Origin: a virus
Direction: 5' to 3' (one strand)
DNA: 25,734 nucleotides
Virus record (IMG/VR): IMGVR_UViG_3300042894_001232
Span: 1-25,734 of that record
A program made the position numbers and the translations under genes. Shown here one piece after another: positions 1 through 8,680 of this stretch. The number at the start of each line of letters is the position of its first letter. The stretch's first letter is position 1. The notes under the pieces are model-generated. The model did not search any database. It saw nothing but the letters and a program-made list of their open reading frames with translations, and was not told the DNA's origin.

Positions 1-1
1 T

Positions 2-2137
2 GACCTTAAATTCTCCGCTGGGGATCAATGGCCAGTAGAGGTACAAAACTCTAGAAACCTTGAGGCCAGACCCTGTTTAACGATTAACAAGCTAGATGGT
101 TTTATTCGCCAGGTCTGTAATCAGCAACGCCAAGCTAGACCCCGCATGAAAGCGCACTCGATGAACTCGGCTGCCAACGCCAAGGTAGCAGACATCCTTA
201 CTGGCATTTTTAAGCATATTGAGGTCAACTCGGACGCAGATACCGCCTACGATACGGCCTTTGAGTTTGCGGTCCGGATGGGCTGGGGTTACTGGCGCGT
301 TGTTACCGACTACACACGGTCAGACTCATTTGACCAAGAAATCTACATTAAGCCGATTGCCAACCCTTTTACCGTCTACTTTGACCCAAACAGTCAAATG
401 CCAGACGGCGCAGATGCTGAGTGCTGCCTGATTACTGAGGTAATGAGCAAGAAAGAATTTAAGGCCCAATACCCTAACGCGGACGATGGCGGTAACTTCA
501 ATATGCGCGGAACTGGGGACGCGGATGCCGAATGGATTATGAAAGATGACATTCGGATCGCTGAGTGGTGGTATACCGAGCGCAAAAAGACCAAATTGCT
601 CATGCTATCGGACGGTACGCAAGTCTATAAAGATGACGCGCCCAGCGATGAAATGATGATGGCAGCAGGCATTGAAGTAGTGGCCGAGCGTGAAACCATG
701 CGCAAGACCATCAAATGGGCCAAGCTGACCGGCATAGAAATCTTAGAGGAATCCACTTGGGCCGGTAAGTACATTCCTATTATTCCCGTCTATGGCCAAC
801 AGTTGGTAGTGGACGATAAGCGTAAGAAGTACGGCATTGTGCGCATGGCCAAAGACCCGCAGCGGATGTACAACTACTGGCGTACCGCTCTTACTGAGTC
901 GGTAGCTCTCGCGCCCAAGGCTAAATGGCTATTGGCAGAGGGTCAAGATGAGGGCCATGAGAATGAATGGAACCTAGCTAACATCAAGGCCACACCGGTA
1001 TTGCGTTACAAGCAAAAAGACATCGAGGGCCAACCTGCGCCACAACCGGTTAGATTGCAACCAGAGCCACCAGCTGCCGGCATCGTTGAGGCTACAAGCG
1101 CTATCAACAATGACCTGCAGACTGTAGTTGGGATATTTGACCCAAATATGATGGCTCAAGGCAATCAATCTGGTAAGGCTATTCGTGGCCAGCAGATGCA
1201 GATTGATATGTCAAACTTCCATTATTACGACAATTTGACCCGCTCACTCAAGCAAACTGGGCGCGTAATCTTAGACCTTATCCCAAGGATTTATGACAAA
1301 GAGCGTGTCATGCGGATCATTGGCTACGATAACCAGCCCGAAATGGTAACGATTAACCAACGCGCCGTGGATGAATCAGGCGCAGAAAAGATACTGAACG
1401 ATGTCACCGTGGGCGAATACGATGTTTATATGGATACTGGCCCAGGCTACCAATCCAAGCGCCAGGAGGCAGTTGAGTCGATGATTCCTCTAATCCAATC
1501 CAACCCTGAACTATTCCAAGCTGCCGGTGACCTAATATTCCGCAACATGGACTTCCCAGGCGCAGATGTGATTGCTGACCGCCTAGCTGCGATGAACCCA
1601 TTAGCCAAGATTGACGAGAAATCGGACATTCCGCCACAGGTCCAAATGCAGTTAATGGCCAGCCAAAAGACGGTGGCAGACTTGCAGCAACAAATTGCAG
1701 CCCTAACCATGAACTTGCAGCATCAAACCGATGTGCAGCGCATGAAAGAAGAAGGGTCAACCAAGCGCAAGCTAATGGATGTTACCTCTAGGGCGTACAA
1801 CACCGAGACCATTAATGAGGCCAAGGTCAACCAAACCAATATGAAGTCGATGACCGACCAAAACCGGTCCGAGTTAGATGCTATTACTAAACTGTTATTA
1901 AAGGGCATGGACTCACGCGCATTGCAGCAAGAAATATCCCGCAGAGATGCGGAACAAGGCCAAGTGGCTGCGTTTGCTGAGAGCGAAGTTAATATGAATG
2001 AGTCACCATTCTTGCAGCAAGAGATGGCGATTGCCCAAGAACCGTTGACTAACCCAGCAATGGATGACCAAATGATGGCGCAGCTGGCTGCACAAGAGAT
2101 GCAACAGTTAGAGCAGCCTGGAATGGGACCTCGTTGA
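2..2137 (+). CDS. Portal protein, P22 gp1-like (5' partial)
   Basis: Dodecameric portal at the unique head vertex, through which DNA is packaged and ejected. The frame is open from base 2, well before the first ATG at 146. The upstream 48 codons read as typical portal sequence (GDQWP, then RPCLTINKLDGFIRQV), so the gene starts outside the window and 146 is not its start. The visible 711 aa compare with 725 for P22 gp1, so only a few residues should be missing. Other P22-portal-like stretches are the early GWGYWRV segment and the NPFTVYFDPNS segment. The last ~150 residues are Gln/Met-rich and helical, like the portal barrel region. Scaffold and coat follow, as expected. The stop codon overlaps the -35 box of the next transcription unit. 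Family assignment is strong; the exact start is unknown. Confidence 0.93.
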   Translation, partial: DLKFSAGDQWPVEVQNSRNLEARPCLTINKLDGFIRQVCNQQRQARPRMKAHSMNSAANAKVADILTGIFKHIEVNSDADTAYDTAFEFAVRMGWGYWRVVTDYTRSDSFDQEIYIKPIANPFTVYFDPNSQMPDGADAECCLITEVMSKKEFKAQYPNADDGGNFNMRGTGDADAEWIMKDDIRIAEWWYTERKKTKLLMLSDGTQVYKDDAPSDEMMMAAGIEVVAERETMRKTIKWAKLTGIEILEESTWAGKYIPIIPVYGQQLVVDDKRKKYGIVRMAKDPQRMYNYWRTALTESVALAPKAKWLLAEGQDEGHENEWNLANIKATPVLRYKQKDIEGQPAPQPVRLQPEPPAAGIVEATSAINNDLQTVVGIFDPNMMAQGNQSGKAIRGQQMQIDMSNFHYYDNLTRSLKQTGRVILDLIPRIYDKERVMRIIGYDNQPEMVTINQRAVDESGAEKILNDVTVGEYDVYMDTGPGYQSKRQEAVESMIPLIQSNPELFQAAGDLIFRNMDFPGADVIADRLAAMNPLAKIDEKSDIPPQVQMQLMASQKTVADLQQQIAALTMNLQHQTDVQRMKEEGSTKRKLMDVTSRAYNTETINEAKVNQTNMKSMTDQNRSELDAITKLLLKGMDSRALQQEISRRDAEQGQVAAFAESEVNMNESPFLQQEMAIAQEPLTNPAMDDQMMAQLAAQEMQQLEQPGMGPR

Positions 2138-2162
2138 CAACTATTGAAAAACAGTTTCTAAT
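2134..2162 (+). promoter_or_regulatory. Sigma70-like promoter for scaffold-coat unit
   Basis: A perfect -35 TTGACA (2134-2139) is followed, after exactly 17 bases, by TCTAAT (2157-2162), a 5/6 match to the -10 consensus. The predicted start is near 2169, about 43 nt before the scaffold ATG. The -35 box overlaps the portal stop codon. With the terminator at 4691-4722 it would define a discrete scaffold, coat and 77-aa protein unit. The elements are read directly; activity is inferred. Confidence 0.62.
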
Positions 2163-2168
2163 AGATTT

Positions 2169-2190
2169 AACCTACCGATAGGTTTATCGG
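2169..2190 (+). promoter_or_regulatory. Two overlapping alternative hairpins in scaffold 5' leader
   Basis: One stem pairs AACCTA (2169-2174) with TAGGTT (2179-2184) around CCGA. A second pairs CCGATA (2175-2180) with TATCGG (2185-2190) around GGTT. They share bases and cannot form together. The first stem begins at the predicted transcription start. The scaffold ribosome binding site (GGAG near 2201) lies just downstream. A role in mRNA stability or scaffold translation is an inference. Confidence 0.4.
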
Positions 2191-2211
2191 GTTTATTCTT
2201 GGAGTTAATCC

Positions 2212-3138
2212 ATGTCAGATGCAGAAGTAGCACAGGAACCGGTAAGGAAACAAGCTGGTAACCTAGTAACAAGTGAGAATTTAGCTGAGTTTCATGCACA
2301 AAAACTTGGTTTAGCCACTCAAGAGTCTCCAACTGAGGCCGCGGATGCGGAGCCGGCTGTTGAGCAAGAGCGGAGTGAACCAGACGCAGAAACAGATGCT
2401 GTAGCAGGTGAAAAGAAACACAACCCGAAACTTGAAAAGCGGTTTTCGGAACTGACCAAGCAGCGCGAAGCAGCCCGCCAAGATGCGGACCGTGAGCGTA
2501 CTGCTCGTGAGGCTCTTGAGGCGCGCATTAAGGATTTGGAAGGGAAGTTAAATCCGCCGAAATCGGAAGAACCTGACCCTAAACCAAACCCAGCGCAATT
2601 CAATGATGCCTTAGAGTATGCTGAGGCTCTGGCCGAGTGGACTACTGATCGAAAGATGCGGGAGCGGGATCAAGCAGAACTTGCTCGCAAGGTTGAGGAG
2701 GAACAGTCGCGGATGCGGCAGAAGTTCCAAGACCGACTAGATGTTGCGAAACAAGATATGCCGGATTATGAGGAAATGATTGCGTCAAGCGATGTCTCGG
2801 TGTCACAACCGGTCACCGATGCAATTATTGAGAGTGATGTAGGACCACAACTCCTGTATTACTTGGCCGAGAATCCTGATTTTGCTCGTGAATTGGCGGA
2901 TAAATCCATCACTTCACAACTCCGTGCCATCGGGCGTTTAGAGGCTAAATTTGAAAAAATAGAGCCAGCTAAACCGAGCGTAAGAGAACCTGTTGCGAAG
3001 AAGTCTAATGCTCCGGCACCGATTAACCCATTGAAAGCCGGTGGGAATCCTAGCGATATTGCTTTGGATTCTGACCGTAAGTTTCATGGCACCTACCAGC
3101 AATGGAAAGCTGCAAGGGCCTCTGGGAAGATTAGATGA
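2212..3138 (+). CDS. Scaffolding protein
   Basis: Internal scaffold that directs coat subunits into a procapsid around the portal and is released on packaging. The 308-aa product lies between portal and coat and is close to P22 gp8 in length (303 aa). It is almost entirely charged and helical: an acidic, Glu/Ala-rich first 60 residues, then a predicted coiled coil (roughly residues 70-110) rich in Arg, Glu and Ala, and a second helical stretch around 140-175. The tail has a Pro/Ala linker and a basic end (YQQWKAARASGKIR), matching the usual coat-binding basic helix of scaffolds. The start follows a GGAG site about 8 bases upstream. Assignment rests on position, composition and the C-terminal motif, since scaffold sequences diverge quickly. 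Confidence 0.85.
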   Translation: MSDAEVAQEPVRKQAGNLVTSENLAEFHAQKLGLATQESPTEAADAEPAVEQERSEPDAETDAVAGEKKHNPKLEKRFSELTKQREAARQDADRERTAREALEARIKDLEGKLNPPKSEEPDPKPNPAQFNDALEYAEALAEWTTDRKMRERDQAELARKVEEEQSRMRQKFQDRLDVAKQDMPDYEEMIASSDVSVSQPVTDAIIESDVGPQLLYYLAENPDFARELADKSITSQLRAIGRLEAKFEKIEPAKPSVREPVAKKSNAPAPINPLKAGGNPSDIALDSDRKFHGTYQQWKAARASGKIR

Positions 3139-3171
3139 CGGGTAACTTTAAAATTAATTTGGAGAATTACC

Positions 3172-4419
3172 ATGGCAAATAACTTGCTAACCATCTCCAT
3201 GATCACCAACGAGGCGTTGATGGTCTTGGAAAACAGTTTGACCTTTACTGGTCGTGTAGATCGTAACTATGATGACCAGTTTGCGGTTGTCGGTGCAAAG
3301 ATTGGTAACACAGTCAATGTCCGCCGCCCAGGTCGTTTTATCGGTACTACCGGCCCAGCGCTGAATGTTGAGGACTTTAACGAGACTTCATCCCCCGTAA
3401 CCCTTAGTACCCAGTTCCATGTGGACACGCAGTTTACGACTCAAGACTTGTCTTTGTCGTTAGATATGTTCTCGGACCGTGTACTAAAACCAGCTATTGC
3501 AGCAATTGCCAACAAAATCGACTTTGACGGCACCACAATGGCAGTAGACAACACAGCTAATACCGTTGGTACAGCTGGTACAGTTCCATCTGACATCGCA
3601 ACATTCTTGACCGCCCAGGCATTCTTGGATGGTGAAGGCGCTCCCCGTGACGGTAAGCGTTCTTGCGTTGTTGACCCATTCACCGGCGCTAGTATTGTTG
3701 GCTCCTTAAAGGGTTTATTCAACCCCCAAGGTTCCATCGCTGGCCAGTATGAAAAGGGAATGATGGGTCGCGACACCATTGGTATGAACTGGTATATGGA
3801 CCAAAACATCGTGTCCCATACTTATGGTTCGTATTCAACCGCAACTTTAGCTACCAACACAGCAACCTTTACTGGTTCATTGACAACTGGCTGGGCTCAG
3901 ACTTCAACTATTACCATCTCTGCTGCAACCGCTAATGCTAGCTTAAAGCAAGGCGATACGATTCAGATTGCTAATGTGTTTGCAGTCAACCCACAGAACC
4001 GCCAGCCCTACGGTGGTAATGTATTGCGTAGCTTTGTAGTAACTGCCGATGTGACTATCACTTCCGGCAGTTCAGCATCTGTAACTGTTTCCCCAGCCAT
4101 TATTACTGCTGGTCAGTTCCAGAATGTGACCGTATCCGCTACCTCGTCAACTGCAGTTGTCACACCATTTAACAAAACTGGTATTGTCAGCCCGCAGAAC
4201 TTGGTGTTCCATCGCAATGCGTTTACCTTGGCTACTGCTGACCTCCAATTGCCAGACGGCGTACATTTTGCAGGCCGTGCAAGCGATAAGGACAATGGTT
4301 TGTCGATTCGTGTGGTGCGTCAATACACCATTAATAACGACTCCATCCCAACCCGTTTAGATGTTCTATACGGCTGGGCTCCGCTTTATCCAGAACTCGC
4401 CTGCCGCGTGGCAGCTTAA
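3172..4419 (+). CDS. Major coat protein, P22 gp5-like
   Basis: Main shell subunit, HK97 fold, P22 coat family. It is 415 aa against 430 in P22. The N-terminal region (MITNEALMVLENSLTF, then GNTVNVRRPGRF) is typical of the family, and the end (RLDVLYGWAPLYPELACRV) is the usual conserved C-terminus. Residues about 218-335 form a Thr/Ser/Val-rich beta segment containing GDTIQIANVFAVNPQNRQPYG. This sits where P22 coat carries its inserted I-domain, so it is probably an equivalent domain. GGAGAATTACC precedes the ATG. It is the middle gene of the promoter-terminator bracketed unit, consistent with very high expression. Confidence 0.93.
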   Translation: MANNLLTISMITNEALMVLENSLTFTGRVDRNYDDQFAVVGAKIGNTVNVRRPGRFIGTTGPALNVEDFNETSSPVTLSTQFHVDTQFTTQDLSLSLDMFSDRVLKPAIAAIANKIDFDGTTMAVDNTANTVGTAGTVPSDIATFLTAQAFLDGEGAPRDGKRSCVVDPFTGASIVGSLKGLFNPQGSIAGQYEKGMMGRDTIGMNWYMDQNIVSHTYGSYSTATLATNTATFTGSLTTGWAQTSTITISAATANASLKQGDTIQIANVFAVNPQNRQPYGGNVLRSFVVTADVTITSGSSASVTVSPAIITAGQFQNVTVSATSSTAVVTPFNKTGIVSPQNLVFHRNAFTLATADLQLPDGVHFAGRASDKDNGLSIRVVRQYTINNDSIPTRLDVLYGWAPLYPELACRVAA

Positions 4420-4439
4420 TAGGAAAGGAACCTTATATC

Positions 4440-4673
4440 ATGGCAAATCCAGGACCAGCAAGTACCCAAACCTCTAACTTCCTAATGAACGGAAGTGCTG
4501 CCGATGGTGTTTTACTCGGCATCGTTGGAGGTGAGGTTGGCTTTTACGGCGAGACTCCAGTAGTTCAAGCCGGTGCAATCACAACTTTGGCTGCAACTCC
4601 AACTACTGCTGAAACAGTAGCTGCGGTTAACGCCATCATCACAGCGTTAAAAAACATTGGTATTACTGCCTAA
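4440..4673 (+). CDS. Small coat-adjacent structural protein (putative decoration or head-fibre type)
   Basis: A 77-aa product encoded directly after coat and before the terminator, so likely co-expressed with coat. Its centre (GEVGFYGETPVVQAG) resembles a short motif common in small phage head-fibre or decoration-type proteins. The C-terminus (TAETVAAVNAIITALKNIGI) is the amphipathic helix often seen there. No signal peptide or membrane segment is evident. The ribosome binding site AAAGGAA precedes the ATG. Virion location is inferred from position and motif; a precise function is not claimed. Confidence 0.6.
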   Translation: MANPGPASTQTSNFLMNGSAADGVLLGIVGGEVGFYGETPVVQAGAITTLAATPTTAETVAAVNAIITALKNIGITA

Positions 4674-4690
4674 AATGTTTGTTTGATTGG

Positions 4691-4722
4691 AAAGGCCACC
4701 CCCATAAAGGGTGGCTTTTTTC
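4691..4722 (+). terminator. Intrinsic terminator after coat unit
   Basis: A 7-bp GC-rich stem, GCCACCC (4695-4701) with GGGTGGC (4709-4715), has a 7-base loop and is followed at once by six T. It lies 20 bases past the stop of the 77-aa gene. It ends just before the glycosyltransferase ribosome binding site, so it probably sets a high coat-unit level and partial read-through beyond. Confidence 0.88.
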
Positions 4723-4737
4723 ATTTACGGAGACCGC

Positions 4738-5421
4738 ATGAAACACATTATGATTGCAATGCCGGCCTATACTGGCACAGTCCATATGGGGACAATGCGT
4801 TCTTTATTTACCGATTTAATCTCTTTAATCAAAAGAGGCGATAAATTTACCTTAGTTGACGATGTAGGCAATGCCTTAATTGCCGATTGCCGAGGCGTAA
4901 TTGCCACTAATTTTTACCATTCTGATTGCGATGAACTGATTTTTATAGATTCAGATGTGGCCTGGCAGGCTGGCGCTTTGCTAAAGCTAGTAGACGCGCC
5001 CGTTGATTTGGTTGCCGGAATCTATCCTACAAGAGCAGAACCCATCAGATACAATGTCCGTTATCTAGATAAACCGGAGTTATGGGCCGATCCGGTTACC
5101 GGATTATTGGAGGTTCAATGCGCACCCACGGGGTTTATGAAGATTAGTCGCAATTGCATAGCAAAAATGATTGAGGCCTATCCAAAGACCGGATTTCATC
5201 ATGAATGTAAAACAGAGCAGTTTTACCCATTATTTGATTACATTTATGATGAAAAACTAAAATACAAATGGGGAGAAGATTACTCATTTTGTATCCGGTG
5301 GAGAGAAATTGGCGGTCAAGTATGGGTTGATCCCGAAATAGAAATGGGTCACATAGGATTAAAATGTTTCCAAGGACACTTAGGAAATTGGCTTAAAAGT
5401 AGGATAATTAAACAAACTTAA
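4738..5421 (+). CDS. Glycosyltransferase, GT-A fold, phage type
   Basis: Predicted nucleotide-sugar glycosyltransferase of 227 aa. The start is taken at 4738 (MKHIMIAMPAYTG), preceded by ACGGAGA. An upstream GTG at 4711 lies inside the terminator stem and is rejected. Residues 1-12 form the first beta strand. LIFIDSDVAW (67-76) carries the DxD-type metal-binding pair D71 and D73. LVAGIYPTRA (91-100) and GEDYSFCIRW (179-188) match the later acceptor and catalytic region of phage GT-A enzymes, and H205 could be a third metal ligand. It lies between coat and fibre genes, which suggests modification of a virion protein or of the host surface. The target is not readable from sequence. Confidence 0.85.
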   Translation: MKHIMIAMPAYTGTVHMGTMRSLFTDLISLIKRGDKFTLVDDVGNALIADCRGVIATNFYHSDCDELIFIDSDVAWQAGALLKLVDAPVDLVAGIYPTRAEPIRYNVRYLDKPELWADPVTGLLEVQCAPTGFMKISRNCIAKMIEAYPKTGFHHECKTEQFYPLFDYIYDEKLKYKWGEDYSFCIRWREIGGQVWVDPEIEMGHIGLKCFQGHLGNWLKSRIIKQT

Positions 5422-5436
5422 CCATAAGGATTAATC

Positions 5437-5769
5437 ATGGATTCCCTTAAAATTCTTTCCCCAACTTATCGGTTGGACCTAACAACATCTGCATCATCCG
5501 CTCTGCAGTTAATTACTAACACACCAACCCGCGCATTTCGCGTGGCCTTGTTAAATACTGGAACTGGAACGGCAGCCATTACTTTTGGCACAACTTCTAG
5601 CAATATGGCCACCCCAGCAATTGCGTCTACTGGTGGCAGCGGAGCGTATATTCTGGCTCCAAGTATGTTTTTGCCAGTCATTATTGATTGCGGCGCACCC
5701 GATGTATTCATTAAAGCCATTTCGTCAGGCACAAACTCGCTCTATTTGACACTCGTGGCCAACGAATAA
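5437..5769 (+). CDS. Small beta-rich putative virion protein
   Basis: Hypothetical protein of 110 aa, rich in Thr, Ala, Ser and Gly, with alternating hydrophobic residues typical of a beta-sandwich. The core FRVALLNTGTGTAAITFG and the closing SSGTNSLYLTLVANE resemble small accessory proteins placed next to phage coat or fibre genes. It has no charged coiled coil, signal peptide or membrane helix. AAGGATTAATC gives a ribosome binding site, and the next fibre gene starts 10 bases after its stop. A virion role is an inference from position and composition. Confidence 0.5.
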   Translation: MDSLKILSPTYRLDLTTSASSALQLITNTPTRAFRVALLNTGTGTAAITFGTTSSNMATPAIASTGGSGAYILAPSMFLPVIIDCGAPDVFIKAISSGTNSLYLTLVANE

Positions 5770-5779
5770 GGGATTTTCC

Positions 5780-7939
5780 ATGTCTAACGACACCGCAAAG
5801 ACTATAACAACCAATATAGTGCCGGTCCAAGGGACTTTTGAGCCCTTGCCGCCGTATGAGTGTATTAATTTAATTGGACCTGCTGGAACGCCGTTTTATG
5901 CCCCTATAAACCCCAATTTAGATGGGGTAAACATAACTAACAGTACGATTAACAGCACTACTATTGGGGCAACAACCCCGTCAACTGCAGCGTTTACAAC
6001 CGCAACTGGCAGTAACGCGCCCGTAGGCAATTTAGATTTAACAAACAAAGTCTATGTTGATTCCGCTATTGTTGGTATTTCTTGGAAACAACCCGTTGTT
6101 GCTGGAACCTTATCCACAAACATTACTTTATCCGGTGCGCAATCCATAGACGGTGTTTCGGTTGTTGCCGGTGAACGAGTATTGGTCAAGAATCAAACCG
6201 ATCAATCGCAAAATGGTATTTATGTTGCTGCAACTGGTGCATGGAGTCGGGCTCCTGACGCAGATACCTGGGATGATTTAGTTTCTGCCTTAGTATTTAT
6301 TGAGTCTGGAACTCAAGCGGGGACGGCGTGGTATTGCCCAATCCAGCCAGGCGGTACTTTAGGGACAACCTCTATTACTTGGTCTAACTTTAGTATTGCT
6401 GGAACCTATTACGCAGGTACCGGTTTATCGTTAGCAGCTAACACCTTTAGCATTACCAATACTGGCGTTGCTGCAGCTACTTATGGCTCTGCAAGTACAG
6501 TACCGACCATTGCGGTTAACGCCCAAGGCCAGATTACTAGCGCAACCAATACAAGTATTGCAATTGCAGCCTCTGCGATAACCTCTGGAACGATTGATTC
6601 TGCCCGTATTTCGGGTTCTTACTCTGGCATTACTACGGTTGGAACCCTATCAGGCCTTACTGTCAGCAGCACAATTACGGGTTCTATTTCGGGTAATGCA
6701 GCAACTGCAACAACCGCAACGACAGCTGCTAGTGCTACCAGTCTGATTGGTGGTGCTACGGGCTCAATCCCCTATCAAAGTAGCCCTGGAGCCACTACAT
6801 TTCTTGCTGCGGGCTCAAACGGGCAAGTTCTTACTTTGGCCGCTGGTGTTCCATCTTGGTCCACGCCCTCTACGGGCACGGTCACCTCAGTTGGTACTGC
6901 TGGAACTGTAAACGGATTAACCCTGACAGGTGGCCCAATTACTGGCTCCGGCACAGTTACTTTAGGCGGCACATTAGACTTATCCGCGCCCCCAACCATT
7001 GGCAATACAACTGCAAATACTGGCGCTTTTACTACATTATCTGGCTCTACAAGCGTAACAACGCCTATTGTTCAGGCTACCAATTCTGCTGGTTTAGCCC
7101 TTAGAAACTCCGCAGGTACTACCCAAATTAGCATGGGTGGCGGCGGTGGCGATAATGTGTCAATTAATGTATCTACAAATATTAATGGTACAAACGCACA
7201 AATTGACATAAGCCCAACAGGTAGCGGCCATGTTCATATGAAACCAACGGGCGCAGGATCAATTGAAATTGCACCAACAAGTGTTGGAACAATAAACAAC
7301 ATGACCATTGGAGCAACAACTGCAGCTGCGGCCAAGGTCACAACCTTAGACATTTCTAGCACTTTGGCTCTTGCTGGATCAACCGGAACTGCTGGATATG
7401 TATTGACCTCTAATGGCGCATCTGCACCAACCTGGCAGGTCAATGCCTCTGGTCTAGGTATTGTTGACGATACAACCACCAATGCAACCCGTTACATTAC
7501 TTTTACCGATGTCACAACAGGCACCATTACAACTGAAAATGTCTCATCGACTAAGTTGCAATACAACCCGTCAACGGGAACTTTAAGCGCAACTAAATAT
7601 CTTGGCGATGGTTCTTCCTTAACTGGCATCGTATCAGGCGCAACGATAAGCAATGACACAGCTACGGCCAGCAATCTGTTTCCATTGTTTTCTTCTGCCA
7701 CAAGCGGAACCCCAACAACGATTTTTACAAGTAACGCTAAGTATTTGTATAAGCCAAGCACCGGAGAATTACAAGCTAGTGCGTTAGTAGCAAGCAACGG
7801 TATTGTAGTAAACAATCAAACAATTAGCACAAGTTACACAATTGCTGCCGGTAATAATGCAATGTCTGCGGGCCCAGTCACCGTGGCAAGTGGTCAGACA
7901 GTTACAGTCTCCAGCGGTTGTCGCTGGGTCGTTTTATAA
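5780..7939 (+). CDS. Large tail fibre protein
   Basis: Fibre of 719 aa, Thr/Ser/Gly/Ala-rich with very little charge. After a short N-terminal part, residues about 85-205 hold a known fibre module containing VVAGERVLVKNQ, NGIYVAATGAW and APDADTWDDL. It is followed by YGSASTVPTIAVNAQGQI (235-252), also common in fibres. A weak repeat of the type IGATTPSTAAFTT recurs near residues 62-74, in the PPTIGNTTANTGAFTT segment, and at MTIGATTAAAAKVTT. The last ~40 residues (SYTIAAG, NAMSAGPVTVASG, then RWVVL) match a frequent fibre C-terminus. It is probably trimeric and involved in host attachment. Base composition here resembles the flanking late genes more than the A+T-rich fibre genes that follow. 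Confidence 0.85.
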   Translation: MSNDTAKTITTNIVPVQGTFEPLPPYECINLIGPAGTPFYAPINPNLDGVNITNSTINSTTIGATTPSTAAFTTATGSNAPVGNLDLTNKVYVDSAIVGISWKQPVVAGTLSTNITLSGAQSIDGVSVVAGERVLVKNQTDQSQNGIYVAATGAWSRAPDADTWDDLVSALVFIESGTQAGTAWYCPIQPGGTLGTTSITWSNFSIAGTYYAGTGLSLAANTFSITNTGVAAATYGSASTVPTIAVNAQGQITSATNTSIAIAASAITSGTIDSARISGSYSGITTVGTLSGLTVSSTITGSISGNAATATTATTAASATSLIGGATGSIPYQSSPGATTFLAAGSNGQVLTLAAGVPSWSTPSTGTVTSVGTAGTVNGLTLTGGPITGSGTVTLGGTLDLSAPPTIGNTTANTGAFTTLSGSTSVTTPIVQATNSAGLALRNSAGTTQISMGGGGGDNVSINVSTNINGTNAQIDISPTGSGHVHMKPTGAGSIEIAPTSVGTINNMTIGATTAAAAKVTTLDISSTLALAGSTGTAGYVLTSNGASAPTWQVNASGLGIVDDTTTNATRYITFTDVTTGTITTENVSSTKLQYNPSTGTLSATKYLGDGSSLTGIVSGATISNDTATASNLFPLFSSATSGTPTTIFTSNAKYLYKPSTGELQASALVASNGIVVNNQTISTSYTIAAGNNAMSAGPVTVASGQTVTVSSGCRWVVL

Positions 7940-7948
7940 GGAATCACT

Positions 7949-8479
7949 ATGAGCATTGTTTTAGTAGGTTCAACATCAGGTAGCGTTACATTACAAGAAC
8001 CAGCCGTTGCTGGTACTACTGTATTGGATTTGCCAGCTACATCGGGTAATGTGGTGGTGGATTCAGCTACACAAACCCTTACAAATAAAACCCTAACAAG
8101 TCCCACATTAACAACACCAAATATTAATTCTGCTCAATTTGCAACAGTAAGCGGAACTGCTCCTATTTATCCTTGTCGTGCATGGGTAAACTTTAATGGT
8201 ACAACTAATACTGGTGGATTTTGTACTATTCGTGGTAGTGGAAATGTAACTACAGTTGCTGATAGAGGGACTGGGCTTTACACAATTAATTTTACGACTG
8301 CTATGCCTGATGCAAATTACTGCGGAGTAGCGTCTGCAACAATAGGCGGGGCAAGTAATGCCAATAGAAGTGCGGCTGTTGGTCCTATTGACACTTTATC
8401 GGCTTATTGTAATTCTTGGAGTGATGATGGTGGTGTTGCCGAGGATGTTGCTGTTATCTGTGCTTCAATCTTTCGTTAG
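7949..8479 (+). CDS. Tail fibre / adhesin-like protein
   Basis: Fibre-type protein of 176 aa. The N-terminus (VTLQEPAVAGTTVLDLPATS) and then TLTNKTLTSPTLTTP form a widespread phage fibre repeat motif. From about residue 85 a distinct C-terminal domain begins with RAWVNFNGT, followed by GSGNVTTVADRGTGLYTINF and CGVASATIGG. This tip type occurs in environmental phage fibres. It has four C-terminal-half cysteines, unusual among its neighbours. AAGGAATC is the ribosome binding site. It starts the A+T-richer cassette. Receptor binding is inferred from architecture. Confidence 0.75.
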   Translation: MSIVLVGSTSGSVTLQEPAVAGTTVLDLPATSGNVVVDSATQTLTNKTLTSPTLTTPNINSAQFATVSGTAPIYPCRAWVNFNGTTNTGGFCTIRGSGNVTTVADRGTGLYTINFTTAMPDANYCGVASATIGGASNANRSAAVGPIDTLSAYCNSWSDDGGVAEDVAVICASIFR

Positions 8480-8488
8480 GAAAAATAA

Positions 8489-8680
8489 ATGACCCAACTA
8501 ATTATTTACCCAAATGACGATGGCGGTGTAGTTGTTCTTACTCCTGCACCTGAGTGTGGTTTAACCATTGAAGAAATTGCCGCAAAGGATGTACCACAAG
8601 GCAAGCCATACAAGATTGTGGATGGTAGCGATATTCCTTCAGATAGAACATTCCGTAACGCATGGGAGTACACAGCATGA
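8489..8680 (+). CDS. Small tail-fibre-associated protein, possible chaperone part 1
   Basis: A 63-aa acidic protein. The segment MTQLIIYPNDDGGVVVLTP and the ending DIPSDRTFRNAWEYTA match the N-terminal half of small phage proteins found beside fibres, where an RxAWE-type motif is followed by a helical half. Here the frame stops right after that motif, and the helical half is encoded as a separate gene that overlaps by ATGA. AGGAAAAATAA precedes the start. Fibre-assembly chaperone function is an inference from pattern and context. Confidence 0.6.
   Translation: MTQLIIYPNDDGGVVVLTPAPECGLTIEEIAAKDVPQGKPYKIVDGSDIPSDRTFRNAWEYTA

Noticed and set aside
146-148. ATG as start of the portal gene
   Set aside because: The frame is open to the window edge and the upstream 48 codons read as conserved portal sequence, so this is an internal methionine.
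1404-1760. Minus-strand open frame antisense to portal
   Set aside because: Composition is a shadow of the portal reading; no ribosome binding site or recognisable domain.
4711-4737. GTG start for the glycosyltransferase
   Set aside because: It lies within the terminator stem; the ATG at 4738 has a good ribosome binding site and begins the conserved first strand.
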